This document shows, piece after piece, positions 1 to 10,344 of a DNA stretch of 37,603 bases. Where the stretch lies: positions 1 through 37,603 of the forward strand of contig BQKZ01004076.1 of assembly GCA_036244855.1 (NCBI GenBank), written 5' to 3'. Made by a program: the position numbers and the translations under genes. Below the pieces are notes generated by a model. It worked only from the letters and a program-made list of their open reading frames with translations, had not been told where the DNA came from and ran no database searches. Position 1 is the stretch's first letter, and every line of letters begins with the position of its first letter. Source of the DNA: Temnopleurus reevesii. Lineage: Eukaryota > Echinodermata > Echinoidea > Temnopleuroida > Temnopleuridae.

Positions 1-285
1 CTTGGTTCTTCGAGACAATTCTGATTTCCAAATGGTACTCATTTTGTTCAGGGCTTGCCATGCTACTGCCTTCCTGATCTTGATATCATTTTCTGTTGAA
101 TTTACCCATGATCCGAGGTACTTGAAGTCCTTAACTTCCTTCAGGACATTTCCTTGGGCAGATGTGAGTGCATCATGCTGCGGTAAGTTGTATGTTAGGT
201 ACTCTGTCTTTTTCGAATTCAGGCAAAGACCAACCTTGGAGCATTCATTTAATACATTTAAAAATGTATTAAAGTTTATTAATTT
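1..285 (-). pseudogene. LINE reverse transcriptase C-terminal fragment (cut by window edge)
   Basis: The minus strand reads without a stop through about 90 codons. They include the motifs SKKTEYLTYN, VKDFKYLGSWV and DIKIRKAVAWQALNKM, which belong to the region just after the YADD box in many invertebrate non-LTR retrotransposons (the 'K-T-E-Y-M / DFKYLGS / IRKALAW' signature). The coding sense is minus; the open plus-strand frame over the same bases is its shadow. Coding similarity fades near 285, where AT-rich sequence begins. The copy therefore looks 5'-truncated there, and it continues past position 1. I cannot assign the clade from this piece. It is most likely a dead genomic copy. Confidence 0.75.
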
Positions 286-699
286 TCAAAGTTTTTTATT
301 ATAATGTTTATTATAATGTTAAAACCTTTAGGCCTAATGGTTTCATCGATGATCATTATGAGAACCAAACTTTTTTTTTTACATTGCAAAGTCTATTAGC
401 AATTATTTACAACGATATTGTCTGCCTCCTAATATACGACTGTTTCGCTTACCTTTATTTAACCGTTCATTGATTTTGCTCCGTACTTAAATTATGTAAG
501 TTTTGCGATCATTCATGTGCATAGTGAGTCGTGAAATCATTGAAATAAATAGATTATACGATAATTATACATTTCGTAGGCATGTTTGATAACATAGCGT
601 GACCTTTGAATGGATGTTAAATATATTGCTCGGGGTATTCTGAAGAATTACAGTTTGGATTCGGAGGTGCGTATGTGTCATCATAGTTTTAGATCTTAG
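286..699. other. AT-rich non-coding stretch
   Basis: No reading frame of interest and no clear repeat structure apart from short A/T runs. It separates the LINE fragment from a foldback repeat. Confidence 0.6.
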
Positions 700-1178
700 A
701 GGCCCAGTCACACAATTGCATTAATATCCAACGTAAATGTCTTGCGTTAAATGAACTCAGTTGACGGTCTCAGGTGTCTACCTATACGTCGATCCCAAGC
801 CAAACGTATTCAACATTAGCGAGCGTCTCCCGTGCGTCTTGATGCGCACATGTAGCGCCAAATAAATTTGATTTACGCTAATGTACATGCACAGGCGTAT
901 GATATGGAAATGTGTGACTGGGACTTCACAGGTGCATTCACACCTTTGAGTAAAAATAATTAATGTACGTCTGGCGTAAATTGAGTTCAGTTGGCAATCC
1001 TTATGCACAGGATGTACTTTCGACTTACGCTAGCATGTGCATACGTCAAGAACATGCAAAACATGTTCAACATCGTTATAGCGTCTTCCCCGCGTCTTTG
1101 TGCACACAGGGGGCGTCATATGAATTCAGATCACGCTGGGCATGCGTTGGGTGTGAACGCGAATGTGGGACTGAGCCT
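700..1178. repeat. Compound foldback (MITE-like) repeat
   Basis: The left end (aggcccagtcacac, from 700) is inverted at the right end (gtgggactgagcct, to 1178). It is also inverted internally (gtgtgactggga, 912-923). Beyond the tips, the arms stay alignable in inverted orientation, for example 'ccaacgtaaatg' against 'ccaacgcatgcc' read from the other strand. The structure looks like one palindromic element (700-923) joined to a second, or one element that carries an inner copy of its terminus. It has no coding capacity. It ends about 180 bp upstream of the glycosyltransferase start, so it may sit in that gene's promoter or 5' UTR. Confidence 0.6.
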
Positions 1179-1359
1179 TCCACGCACCGCCAATGAAGCT
1201 ACGGAAATGAGCGCCAAAACTTTAATTGCAACAGCCGGATCTGGGGGAAGGGGAAGAGGGCAAATAATGGTTAGCAGTACTACCGAATAGACTCCAATGT
1301 GCGAGCATGTAGCTTTCAGCTGAAAGAACAAAATTACATTTGGATTGTTTAACATTGCA

Positions 1360-2460
1360 ATGGCAGTGGTAAGAATACCGAAGAGGTTGCTATTTCAAGG
1401 GGTATTTTGTTTGCTGGTTCTGTATTTCGTTCGTGATCGTTTGCAGCAGAGTGGATTGGTGTTGAATGGACGCGACGTGAATGAAACGCTGATCGATGGG
1501 GCGCCCGAATGCTTGAAGCATGCCTCAGATACGAACCACAAGGCGAACGTGGCACGGATCCAACGCGGTGTACAGAGCTGGATACGACGGATCGACACGC
1601 ATAACTATTCCTATCTGATTAATCCTGTAGATTGGTGCGATCAGAGGAAATCGGAAGGGGAGGATCTGTTCCTAGTGATGTTTGTCAACTCCGCCCCGGA
1701 TCACTTTCTCAAACGGAACGTAATTCGGAATACCTTCGCCAGACCGGAATCGTGGCCGTTTTACGAGAGACGCAACCAAACGATGCGCCTCGTTTTCTCT
1801 GTTGGAGCCGTGGATGATCACATCATGCAGTCTCGTCTGGAAGACGAATCCATGATCTTCGGCGACATTGTGCAAGAGAACTTCACGGATGACTACCTGA
1901 ACATGACGCTGAAAACCGTGATGGGATTAAAATGGACGACGACGTTCTGCAGTCGTGCGACGTACGTGATGAAGCTCGACGACGATGTCCTAGTCAACAC
2001 GCCATTGATCGCCGGAGTTCTTCGCAAGGCGCCGAAGAATAGCTTCACGATGGGCGATCTCCACGCCCACGCGATCGTACGCGATCCAAAGAGCGAATGG
2101 GGGAAGTTTTACACACCCAGGCATTTATGGCCCAATCGAAAGTTCCCGCCTTTTTTCACCGGTCCGGCGTACATCTTCTCTATGGATGTTGCACAGAGAA
2201 TTTTCGATGCTTGTATGGAAACGCCGCTTTTCCCCTGGTCGGATGTATACGTTGGGATGTGTGCCGCGAATGCAGGAGTTTACATGAGAAACGAAAGAGG
2301 GTTTATAGCTTCAGATTTGACCAAGAAACTAAACGACTCGCTGCCGATGGGTGAAAAGGATATTGAAAGATATAAGAAATTATACACCGTCTTTCATCTC
2401 CCGATGTTGCAGATAAAACAACTGTGGGAAATATGGACGAAAAGGACAATTACACTCTGA
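1360..2460 (+). CDS. Beta-1,3-galactosyltransferase-like enzyme, GT31 family, single exon
   Basis: The product is a 366-residue type II Golgi membrane glycosyltransferase that should move a sugar (galactose or GlcNAc) from a UDP-sugar in beta-1,3 linkage. I start it at the ATG at 1360 (gcaATGG, a good animal start context). The frame is open to 1345, but that codon is TTG. A short cytoplasmic tail is followed by a signal anchor at residues 10-24 (LLFQGVFCLLVLYFV). GT31 hallmarks follow in order: RNVIRNTF (119-126), an E-x-FGDI...NFTDDYLNMTLKT block (161-186), the metal-binding DDD (207-209), FPPFFTGPAYIFS (262-274) and SDVYVG (294-299). The family usually has E-D-V-Y-V-G at the last site; here Glu is Ser. 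Several N-x-S/T sequons occur, for example N41, N139, N174 and N181. Length is typical for the family. The absence of introns fits many B3GALT genes. The coding region is visibly richer in G+C than its flanks. Acceptor and donor specificity cannot be told from sequence. Confidence 0.9.
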   Translation: MAVVRIPKRLLFQGVFCLLVLYFVRDRLQQSGLVLNGRDVNETLIDGAPECLKHASDTNHKANVARIQRGVQSWIRRIDTHNYSYLINPVDWCDQRKSEGEDLFLVMFVNSAPDHFLKRNVIRNTFARPESWPFYERRNQTMRLVFSVGAVDDHIMQSRLEDESMIFGDIVQENFTDDYLNMTLKTVMGLKWTTTFCSRATYVMKLDDDVLVNTPLIAGVLRKAPKNSFTMGDLHAHAIVRDPKSEWGKFYTPRHLWPNRKFPPFFTGPAYIFSMDVAQRIFDACMETPLFPWSDVYVGMCAANAGVYMRNERGFIASDLTKKLNDSLPMGEKDIERYKKLYTVFHLPMLQIKQLWEIWTKRTITL

Positions 2461-2811
2461 ATAATACCTTGAAATATTTGCTTATTTATTGTATTTCCTG
2501 CTTCGTAAATGACCTGTGATTGTAATGCAAAATAACGTATTCAGCATTTTGTGTTGTATGAAATAAGTATAATAAGCGCTGTTTTTAGTTTGGTAAACGA
2601 ACGTTACCGCAACTCAATTTCCGAAAGTGGTGGGTTATAATGGTTTATTAATAAAGCACATCGCGACAACGTATTAATTGCGGTATGAAATTGCCAATTG
2701 ATTTGCTTTCTGTTATCGATCGGCACTATTTCATCGAGGATGTTGTAATTAGTAACGATTTTGTAAAAACAGTCGAATACCCAATTCACACTTATCCGGT
2801 GTTGGTCCGGT
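2461..2811. other. 3' flank / probable 3' UTR of the glycosyltransferase
   Basis: AT-rich sequence with no coding frame. There is no perfect AATAAA close to the stop; 'gaaataagtataataag' near 2560-2577 is the nearest poly(A)-signal-like stretch. The true 3' end is not defined. Confidence 0.4.
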
Positions 2812-2971
2812 GGGTTATGTTCATAAAGCTGTTCGTGCATCTACTCACGACTCTACGAACGACTGGTTACCCTTTCTCTCGTGCTCGATGATAAACCCTG
2901 GCGCCGAATCGCATCTAAGAAAGGCTAACCAGTCGTTCGTAGATCCACGCACGATTTATGAAACACAATCC
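2812..2971. repeat. Foldback (MITE-like) repeat
   Basis: The left arm contains tacgaacgactggtta (around 2852) and the right arm its inverse taaccagtcgttcgta (2926-2941). The similarity extends outward on both sides: 'ttcataaa' with 'tttatgaa', and 'tcgtgcat' with 'cacgcacga'. The centre is about 60 nt. It is non-coding. A 207-codon plus-strand open frame runs across it and is not a gene. Confidence 0.7.
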
Positions 2972-3018
2972 TTGTGCGATATGGCAGTCGGAATATTTTC
3001 CGGGCAATTCGTATTGTT

Positions 3019-3191
3019 CCGGGTGGTATTTCACCAAGTCATTCGAGTTGCAAATGGCTTTAAGAAAGACTTGAGTATGTTAACGAGTACAATACGCGTA
3101 ACATTCCTGTTCAGATCTGCAAAAGAAATGATACCAGTCGTGCGTAAAGTTGTTCTTCAAGTCGTTCGTATCTTGGTGAAACACCGCCCAG
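3019..3191. repeat. Palindromic MITE, family A (copy 1)
   Basis: The ends are ccgggtggtatttcaccaag (3019-3038) and cttggtgaaacaccgcccag (3172-3191), which are inverted copies of each other. The internal arms carry 'ctttaagaaagactt' and 'gttgttcttcaagtc'. The same termini and inner arms recur at 16820-16982, 28625-28914 and 35963-36126. It is too short to code for anything, so it is a non-autonomous element. Confidence 0.75.
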
Positions 3192-3723
3192 ATTTATCTT
3201 TTGACGATGGTAAAAAAAAAATGTGTGGCAATTACCCGGTGTTCACCATAAATTTACATGAATATGGTATCACCTCCAGTAATTTGTCGTCATCATTGTT
3301 CTTTAGAATTTGTGTTCAAACTTTTACTCGAATCAACTCAAATCTTCCGGGTGGGTGTTCGATGCACTGCTTCGCACAGCGGGTGAAGGCGTCAAGATGC
3401 AGTGTTTTTAAAGTAGGACTCCATAACCCCTGATCTAATGATCCTACGTGTAATTTTTCAATTTCCCCTCTTTCTCACTCCTCGTTATGGGTCGCGTGTC
3501 AGGTCATGATAATTGGGATATCCTTAGTTTTGTGAGTAGTGGATAATGACAATGAGACAGTCTGGAAAGCAAGCTCGGATTTCCGTCGTAAATTTGTAGG
3601 AGCGGATGTCGAGACTAGTCGAGATCTCGTGGTTTCACGAGGTCTGCGATTCAATCCTAAATAGACTTAGTTTTTGTAGAGTCAATTCTACACGGAACGG
3701 CGTCATCTATAATCAATTTCACT

Positions 3724-3750
3724 CGATTTGATTTGATTTGATTTGATTTG
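3724..3750. repeat. (GATTT)n microsatellite
   Basis: About five tandem copies of the pentamer GATTT(G). The same unit is repeated about 90 bp further on and again at the right edge of the window in the opposite orientation. Confidence 0.85.
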
Positions 3751-3838
3751 AATGGGGACAGCGTGGGATCGAGGAAAAAATCGGCCTTATTATTTGGCAA
3801 GTAACAAAGGCGCGTCACTCTGACCCACGATGAGTCAA

Positions 3839-3867
3839 GTTGATTTGATTTGATTTGATTTGATTTG
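3839..3867. repeat. (GATTT)n microsatellite, second array
   Basis: About five to six tandem copies of GATTT, the same unit and phase as the array at 3724-3750. Confidence 0.85.
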
Positions 3868-4867
3868 AACTCGGAATACTGCACGGCATCATGTAAAAAT
3901 CGGTCCTCCTACCCCTCTCAAAACCATGGAATTGCGCCTGCTATTGACATGACCATATTCACTTGTTGAAAACACACTATGATGGAGTCCCCTGTTTTCA
4001 TTTGAACAATGAAATTGCTTTTGACTAGCATACAACTAAGAAACAGATTCGGAGGTTTATGATGGAATAAAATACACCTGAATTCTGGAATACCTCCCGG
4101 GTTGTTGGAATACCGAAAATATTCAATATAAGAGTGTTTATGGGAAAATATCCTTTTCCACGTCATTATTTTCAATGAATTGGTGGGTATATTTTTTTCC
4201 AATTTTGTTCAAAGAAACTCAACAAAATACAATGTTTTATGCTTAATTCGTATGTATTTTCACGAAGCGACGATAGCTAAATGGTAATGTTTCATGAAAC
4301 AATATGTACAATTTAATTGACACTTGTTCTTCTAAATAATTAATACACATTTCAATAGGATATCCTTTGGAATGTTGCTAGGTCGGGATTTCATTGTCTT
4401 CATGCAACTATACTCTCTAGCTACCATCACTTTGTGAAAACTTGGACAAATTCATTGGTGTTTGAAAATGTTTAAATCTTTTTGACATGTAGTCATATAA
4501 TTTATAAATTGAAATAAATGAAAAGAGAAAATGATTCGGTTCGTTTTTAGTGATTAATGAGATTAAATTAATATCCTAAGAATTACAAGAAATTGAATGA
4601 TTTAGAAAGTCTGAGTGGTGAGCGTTTCAAAATGGCAAACAGCAAAATTCATGCATTAAAAAATATGGCAGTTGTGGAGCAATAGGTCAATTCATTCCAA
4701 GTCATACGATTTACCAACTGAGTTGTGTATCTGCTCTCATTAAGCGATGGATAGTAAGACATTAGAGCTGTCGTTAGCTAATAGGGGATACTCAACCGGA
4801 TCTTCACGGGCAGTGGATTGTCATCGTTCTCATATACAGTGTTTTATAAGAATCCATACATTGGTAA

Positions 4868-4954
4868 AAAGCAGCGAGCAGCTCAGTCGGCAGAGCGTTT
4901 TACTTGGAATGAAGTGATGCCTCATGGCGTGGGTTTGAACCCCACAGCTGTCAC
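4868..4954 (+). repeat. tRNA-derived element (SINE head or tRNA pseudogene)
   Basis: An A-box-like sequence with a perfect D-stem (GCTC-AGTCGGCA-GAGC) is followed by a B box inside a perfect T-arm (GTGGG-TTTGAAC-CCCAC). Between them is a weak anticodon-like hairpin (ACTT...AAGT) and a possible extra arm (TGCC-TCAT-GGC), as in class II tRNAs (Ser/Leu type). The acceptor stem pairs poorly, and no normal seven-base anticodon loop forms. I therefore read it as the tRNA-derived promoter head of a SINE, or a decayed tRNA copy, not a working tRNA gene. A perfect inverted repeat starts 12 bp downstream. Confidence 0.6.
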
Positions 4955-4965
4955 AAACACGATAT

Positions 4966-5122
4966 AAACTATTTTCGAAAAATAAAGTCGGTCGAAGGAG
5001 AATAGATCCGTTAGCCGTGAAAAGAACTGTGCGGACACAACAATGACAAGCCAGTTACCATTTGAATAGCATTACAAAGAACCATTAAAATGGCGTTCGA
5101 CTTTATTTTTCGAAAATAGTTT
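4966..5122. repeat. Perfect 25-bp inverted repeat
   Basis: Bases 4966-4990 (starting aaactattttcgaaaaat) are the exact reverse complement of 5098-5122, separated by a 107-nt centre. Perfect arms imply a recent insertion, conversion or functional constraint. The centre does not code. It could be the termini of a very short transposable element or the hairpin body of the adjacent tRNA-derived element. Confidence 0.8.
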
Positions 5123-8100
5123 ACATCATGTTCACAATTTTTTAAAAATATTTTGGAGAATCTTGCACACTGAGAGAAAGGAGCAATATTGTACCTATCT
5201 GATAAAAAAAAATGTAAGATTGCACCCAAAAGGGTGCTCCCAGAGTTACAAGGTGCAATATTGTACCCTGTTTTTCTAAATGTGCACCAATGGCTATAAT
5301 AGTAGAGACGTGAAAAAAATATATTTCCGTCTGTCGTAGAGGGGGAAAAGAAAAGTTCTTGCATAAAAATCTTGGAAATTTCTTTCAAATCCCTTTAAAT
5401 TACACAAACGATCGTAATTTGACAAGTATTCAGCAAATAAGTTTGTAACACACTCAAACAAAAAGGAGATTAACAGAGTAAATTTAGACAAGCAACAACT
5501 ATTTTGCTTTTATTCAGTCTTCTGTCATAAATAACATCGTTATGCATAAATCAACATTGAACACATTGATTTGCTGATTTATATAGCTTTTTGTTATATG
5601 GACACGAAATGCACATCTGAGCAATTGGGGACTTTCAATTTTAAAAATAAATATATCCACTAGCCTGAATAAAGTGCCTGGATTTGGGGTATATGCCTGT
5701 AGACTAATGATAGATTGTGTTGTATCACATTACTATTTTACAGTAAACATCATTCAATAATTATCACAAGGTAATGTGCTTGCATTTTAGAATTAAATTA
5801 CATTACATGAATTCAATAATATATGATAATAGTCACTACTTTAATTCAATTTACTTTTCACTTTTCCTACGTGACAATTTTCTATTAAAATAATCCAACA
5901 GCATGTATGAATTCTTACCCAGCATATTGAAGAGTATTATAGAACCAAAACTTAAAATTTGAAATGGATGAAGTATAGCCAATTTCTTTAAATAAAATGA
6001 ATCTGACTGTTTTCTTATTTTTGTATTACTGAATTATATTTGGCTACTTTTCTTAATGAAAAGGAGAAAATGGACACTGAAACCTTCTTAACATTCTTGC
6101 ATGATTAGAAATAACAAGGGTTTAACATTCCTACCATGATTTGCCTGATATTACTGTAAAATATATGTGTATCTTTATCATGATCATTTACATCATGATT
6201 TTAAAGGATACAAATAAAAATTTACAATATTCTTCAATATGTTATTCAATGATTTTCACAAATTTGGCAGTGATTTAGATATCAATGATCACTCTGTAAA
6301 TTGTACACTTCCAATGTATAGCAAAAACCTTATTTTAAATAATATAAGTTGTTTCAATTCATAACACATGTCCCTATTCTATATCTAATTAATTCCCCCT
6401 CTGCAATCTTTATCATATGCAAGGATAGATTTAAAAAAACAGATCTCTCTATGCTAATTCCCCAAGAAATATTCTGTTGAGATAATTATACTACAAATAA
6501 TCGCAAAATGTTCTAAATTGCTGCAACAGATAAATTCATCAGTTATGGATGAATATGAGTATCAAAAATCAGAAAAGCATCACATTTTCATTTAATTGTG
6601 AATTACATAACAAATGATTCTTACTATTCATGCCTTTATAATGACAAGACTTTTGGTTAAGTTTTTAACAATATTTTTCATTCATGAATTTTTTATTAAA
6701 TCCTAATTCAAATTCAATTCAATTCAATTTTACAGTTTTTTTCATTGCGTAAAATTTGTATTGTTTCCATGTTCACCTTACAATTACAAAAAGATCAAAA
6801 CTGATGTGAGCTTAGGCATATATATGAGCAATCACAAGATTTATTCAAATACATTCGTTTGTAGGGACCCTTTACATGTACCTACGGCTGCACTATTTGC
6901 TCACTCTGATATCTCAATTTTCATCGTTTTGGAACATCACTTTACAACATCTTGGATAACATTTTCAATATAACATTGAGCACCACTAGGAAGAAGGGAA
7001 TACATTTGTTAACTAAAATAGCTGTACATAATAAACACATATAGCTCTTGCATAATTACACTTTTTACAATACTCCATATACATCAATATTATACACAAG
7101 GTATATATTTCACATATAGAATAGAATAACCTTACATCTTATATGGTAGAAGTAAATAGCCATTTTCAGTCTCTATACATATTCAATCTACTTTGATTCC
7201 CAACGCACACTTTCAGCATAAAGTTGTAGGCAAACGCCTAGTTGTAGAAAATGAAAAAAGTTCAGCAGATGTGCCAGCCTTCTGGAACATGCATGAGATT
7301 AAAGACATTGTCACACATTATGATTTTGTTATTTTTTTTAAATCAAATGAAACGGTCTTATTACATTCAGATTGATAAAAACAACAACCAAGAATACAAA
7401 ATCGAAGGAGCAAGATATTCATGAGAATCAAAATGTACCAATGACACTTCATTTGGAGCCCTAAATATTGGTTTTGAAGCCTATTATTTTCACAGCGTCG
7501 TTTCCGTACACCATCAACCATTTAGGATAAGCCAGGTGAGAATTTTAAAGCGAAAACTATGTGATATGATGCTTTTAAACACTAGAATTGCAAATTATTA
7601 TAAAAATTAAATTGCACAACAACTAGACCAAATATTTCCTCATATGATCATCATGTTCATTATTCACATTTTAATTTCTATCTTTATACATATTCAGGAA
7701 GGTTGGCATCTCTCCATTGTTCCTACAGCTCCCCTAAAAGGCCCATGACTATGATTATGGGGAACTTGTCTCATTCTTGTTTAGGTATAGGAAACAAAAA
7801 AAAAAAAAAGCGAATGACTCACTTAGTTGACACTGTATCATAATCTGAAGATATTTTTAATAAATGTAATAAAAAAAAGTCTACAAGCTGCTTCAATTTT
7901 TCTTTATAAGCAATCACTCTCAGTTGGGCAAGCCACACACATATTTCAAAGGAATGATCATACGCAAGTAACTTTGAACCACAACCAGCAAAAGTCTGGA
8001 ATCACATTAGGTGAAACCACAGTAGCTGCAATATGCAGGGACAGCAGAATGTCTTGAAATAATTTAATAATTTTTACACAATGCCACGCACTGTTTTGTT

Positions 8101-8599
8101 TGCACGCATTTTCTGGAAAATGTGGGGAGCTTTCCCCCAAAAAATATGAATTTCAGCAGAATTTCTTCAAGAAATTACTGAAGAACTCCCTATTGAATAT
8201 CTGAATTGTTTTAAAAGATGCAGACATGATCGAGTTGCCTTTACTGTAGTTAGCATTTCTACTATAAACCTCAAGCAAATTTGAGGTTCACAGTAATGGG
8301 TACAGTGAATACGACACTGGTCTCTGAGCTACCAATGAGTTGTTTTATTAAACAGAGGCTTGTTGCATTTTTCTTTCCTTTTTCTTAATGCTCCACACTA
8401 AAATAACACATTGATGCATAGAGCTATCTCCCTCACTTTGAATGCAACTGCTCAGCTGTCATAAGAGACAGCTGACTGAGTGTAATCTGTTGATGATTTC
8501 ATTGCATGACCTGGGAGTCTGAAGATGATGGCAAATCATTGCTTTGGATATACCAGACCGAACAATATTCAAGCATACTATACATCGACTGCTATGATG
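5123..8599. other. Long AT-rich non-coding region
   Basis: I see no conserved coding motif or RNA gene in this 3.5-kb stretch. It holds short hairpins (for example gcaccc/gggtgc around 5222-5237), CAATT runs near 6715-6730 and an A-run near 7794-7810. The longest frames (60-125 codons) have low-complexity, unrecognisable translations. It could hold the 3' end or UTR of the chloride channel gene that runs toward it on the minus strand, but nothing proves this. Confidence 0.5.
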
Positions 8600-9400
8600 A
8601 AAAATTATCACAACATCTTAAGAAGGATCTTTTTCTACTGGACTGATAAATATGAAGTAATGGTCTGAATAAATCTACTGGTGAGTTGTTTCAGTGGATG
8701 GGTTCCTGATTCTAAAACTTCAGGCGTGCTCCCCGGATATCATAACTGTTCGATACAATAAAAAGAGTTTCATGATAACTTTAGAACACTAACTCTTTAT
8801 GAGAAAAAGATGGGTTCTTTGAACGCTATCTACCGGTGAAGATGCATTGGGTATTGGATCATGTTGCCTGTACTAGGGCTTGTAACAAAAAGAATTTTGC
8901 GATCAATCTTATCTCTTTGGTACAAATTTTGCCACTGACTAACGATTAATGTTTGTCGGAAGTTTCTTTTATGTTCCAGGCCCCAGGTTATTCCTCATTG
9001 GTACCAACCGATTTGTTCTGAACAATAACTGAATGCTGTAGTGAGTATATATTAAATGCCCAGCTATAATAGATTCTCCGATATCCCATGCAGCAACTTT
9101 TTTACTGGATGGATGAAGCAGATATGACCGTCATCTGAACATTCTCTACCGGTGCAGTGAGTTGTTCTGTTTGATGGGTATCTCCTCTATAATCACCCGC
9201 CAATTGCTTTGAATAAATAAGATTGAGAGCTACAATGAGCGCATCTTGACTGACCAATGTGACATAGGAGATTTTCAATATCTTATGCGGTACCTTTTTT
9301 ACTGGATTGATAAAGCAGATGTAACAGTCGTCTGAACGCTCTCTACCGGTGAGTTGTTTCGTTGGATGGGGATCTGATCATGCTGCCTGTACTGGTTATC
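8600..9400. repeat. Diverged tandem-like repeat block
   Basis: A motif of the type 'tctaccggtg(a)gttgttt..ttggatggg' recurs near 8675, 8829, 9147 and 9343. It is often preceded by 'tttttactggat-gataaa-cagat-t-a--gtc-tctgaac'. Spacing is irregular (about 150, 320 and 196 bp), so this is an old, decayed tandem repeat or several nested copies. It is non-coding. The LTR retrotransposon is inserted about 150 bp past its right end. Confidence 0.55.
8875..8986. repeat. Palindromic MITE, family B (copy 1)
   Basis: The left end agggcttgtaacaaaaag is inverted at the right end as cttttatgttccaggcccc. The inner sequence resembles the element at 15703-15826, including 'gatcaatcttatctctttggtaca' against 'tttaatcgtatctctatggtaca'. 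It is short and non-coding. Confidence 0.55.
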
Positions 9401-9549
9401 CTCAATTGCACGGCGAATCTAAAACAAGATGACAATGAAACATTCAAGCATTTATTGTTCAATGTGATAGATACAAGAAAGAAGTCGAATAACAATTGGA
9501 TGTTTACTTTCTGTAATCTACTGGTTGTGTGCGCTATCATTTTTTTTTA

Positions 9550-9554
9550 GATTT
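9550..9554. repeat. Target-site duplication of the LTR element (left)
   Basis: GATTT directly before the left LTR is repeated directly after the right LTR. One T is shared with the LTR end, so the duplication could also be read as 4 bp. Confidence 0.8.
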
Positions 9555-10197
9555 TTAGAAATTCTCGTTATGAGGTAGATTTCTCTTTCGCGACGACCAA
9601 CGACACACAAGGAGGCTAGGCGGTAGTCACCGGAGTAAGGTAGAGATGAAGTTTTATTCATAAGAACAAAAACCCCCTAGTTAAATTCTGGTCAAAGCAT
9701 AAAAATCCCGCATACGGCCATATTTGCCTCTGGCAAAATTAGGTCTCGACTGTCATCGTGTCGATGCTATACTGTAGTGTAGTGCCGACGGGACAGTCTC
9801 AGAAATGTTGTTCCTATCAATTCAGATATATTGACGATGAGTGACGCTAAGGCGTTCACCCAAGATGGACTTTCACTCCGCGTAAATCTGGGAACTACTT
9901 TGATATGGTACAGTGAATTTGTACTTAAAAATATATAAGGTGAATTACAAATGCTACAATCTAAATGCCAACATTTAAGGAAGTGCTAAATCTATGTATA
10001 AACGATTAATAACCATGAAAATTAATAAAAATCAAATTACATAAATATAGGGTACTATTCATTAAGCGTAAGGCAATCATAGTGATGCGGTTTCTATACG
10101 AGTAACGTGGGCAAAACGGCGCCAAAACATAAAATGATGGCTTCAAACAGGCAAAAATGCGGCGAAAAATCTGAACATATGTGTTCGGATCACCACA
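9555..10197 (-). repeat. 3' LTR of the gypsy element
   Basis: 643 bp, appearing identical to 14652-15294. In element sense it starts TGTGGTGATCCG and ends in ...TTTCTAA, so the end is not the usual CA. The left boundary is uncertain by 1 base because of a T run. Confidence 0.95.
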
Positions 10198-10202
10198 ATA
10201 AA

Positions 10203-10211
10203 TCCCCCCTC
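10203..10211 (-). other. Polypurine tract
   Basis: GAGGGGGGA in element sense, five bases upstream of the 3' LTR. This is the expected position and composition for the plus-strand primer. Confidence 0.8.
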
Positions 10212-10344
10212 AGTAATGAAGTCGCAAACATTTGACATTATGAAATAGGTTACTTTGAATTATACAAAATAGACAACATTACGGTCATCAATGGCATACA
10301 CATTGAATATCATTACAAAATTACATTATCCTTAACATACTACA

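Larger units (their letters stand above)
3192..4865. other. Non-coding stretch with pentamer arrays
   Basis: No gene-like frame. Two short GATTT arrays are listed separately; the rest is AT-rich unique-looking sequence. Confidence 0.5.

Noticed and set aside
2810..3433. 207-codon plus-strand open frame
   Set aside because: It runs across two palindromic repeats (2812-2971 and 3019-3191), and its translation has no recognisable domain.
4868..4954. Functional tRNA gene
   Set aside because: The acceptor stem pairs poorly, and no standard anticodon arm with a seven-base loop can be formed.
7706..7800. Possible terminal exon of the channel (minus strand, behind a long T-tract and an AG)
   Set aside because: The acceptor context is tempting, but the frame in the required phase ends after six codons. 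The longer frame is out of phase and unlike any ClC tail.
8600..9400. CRISPR-like spaced repeats
   Set aside because: The repeats are long, diverged and irregularly spaced in an animal-like genome, with none of the short identical repeats of a CRISPR array.
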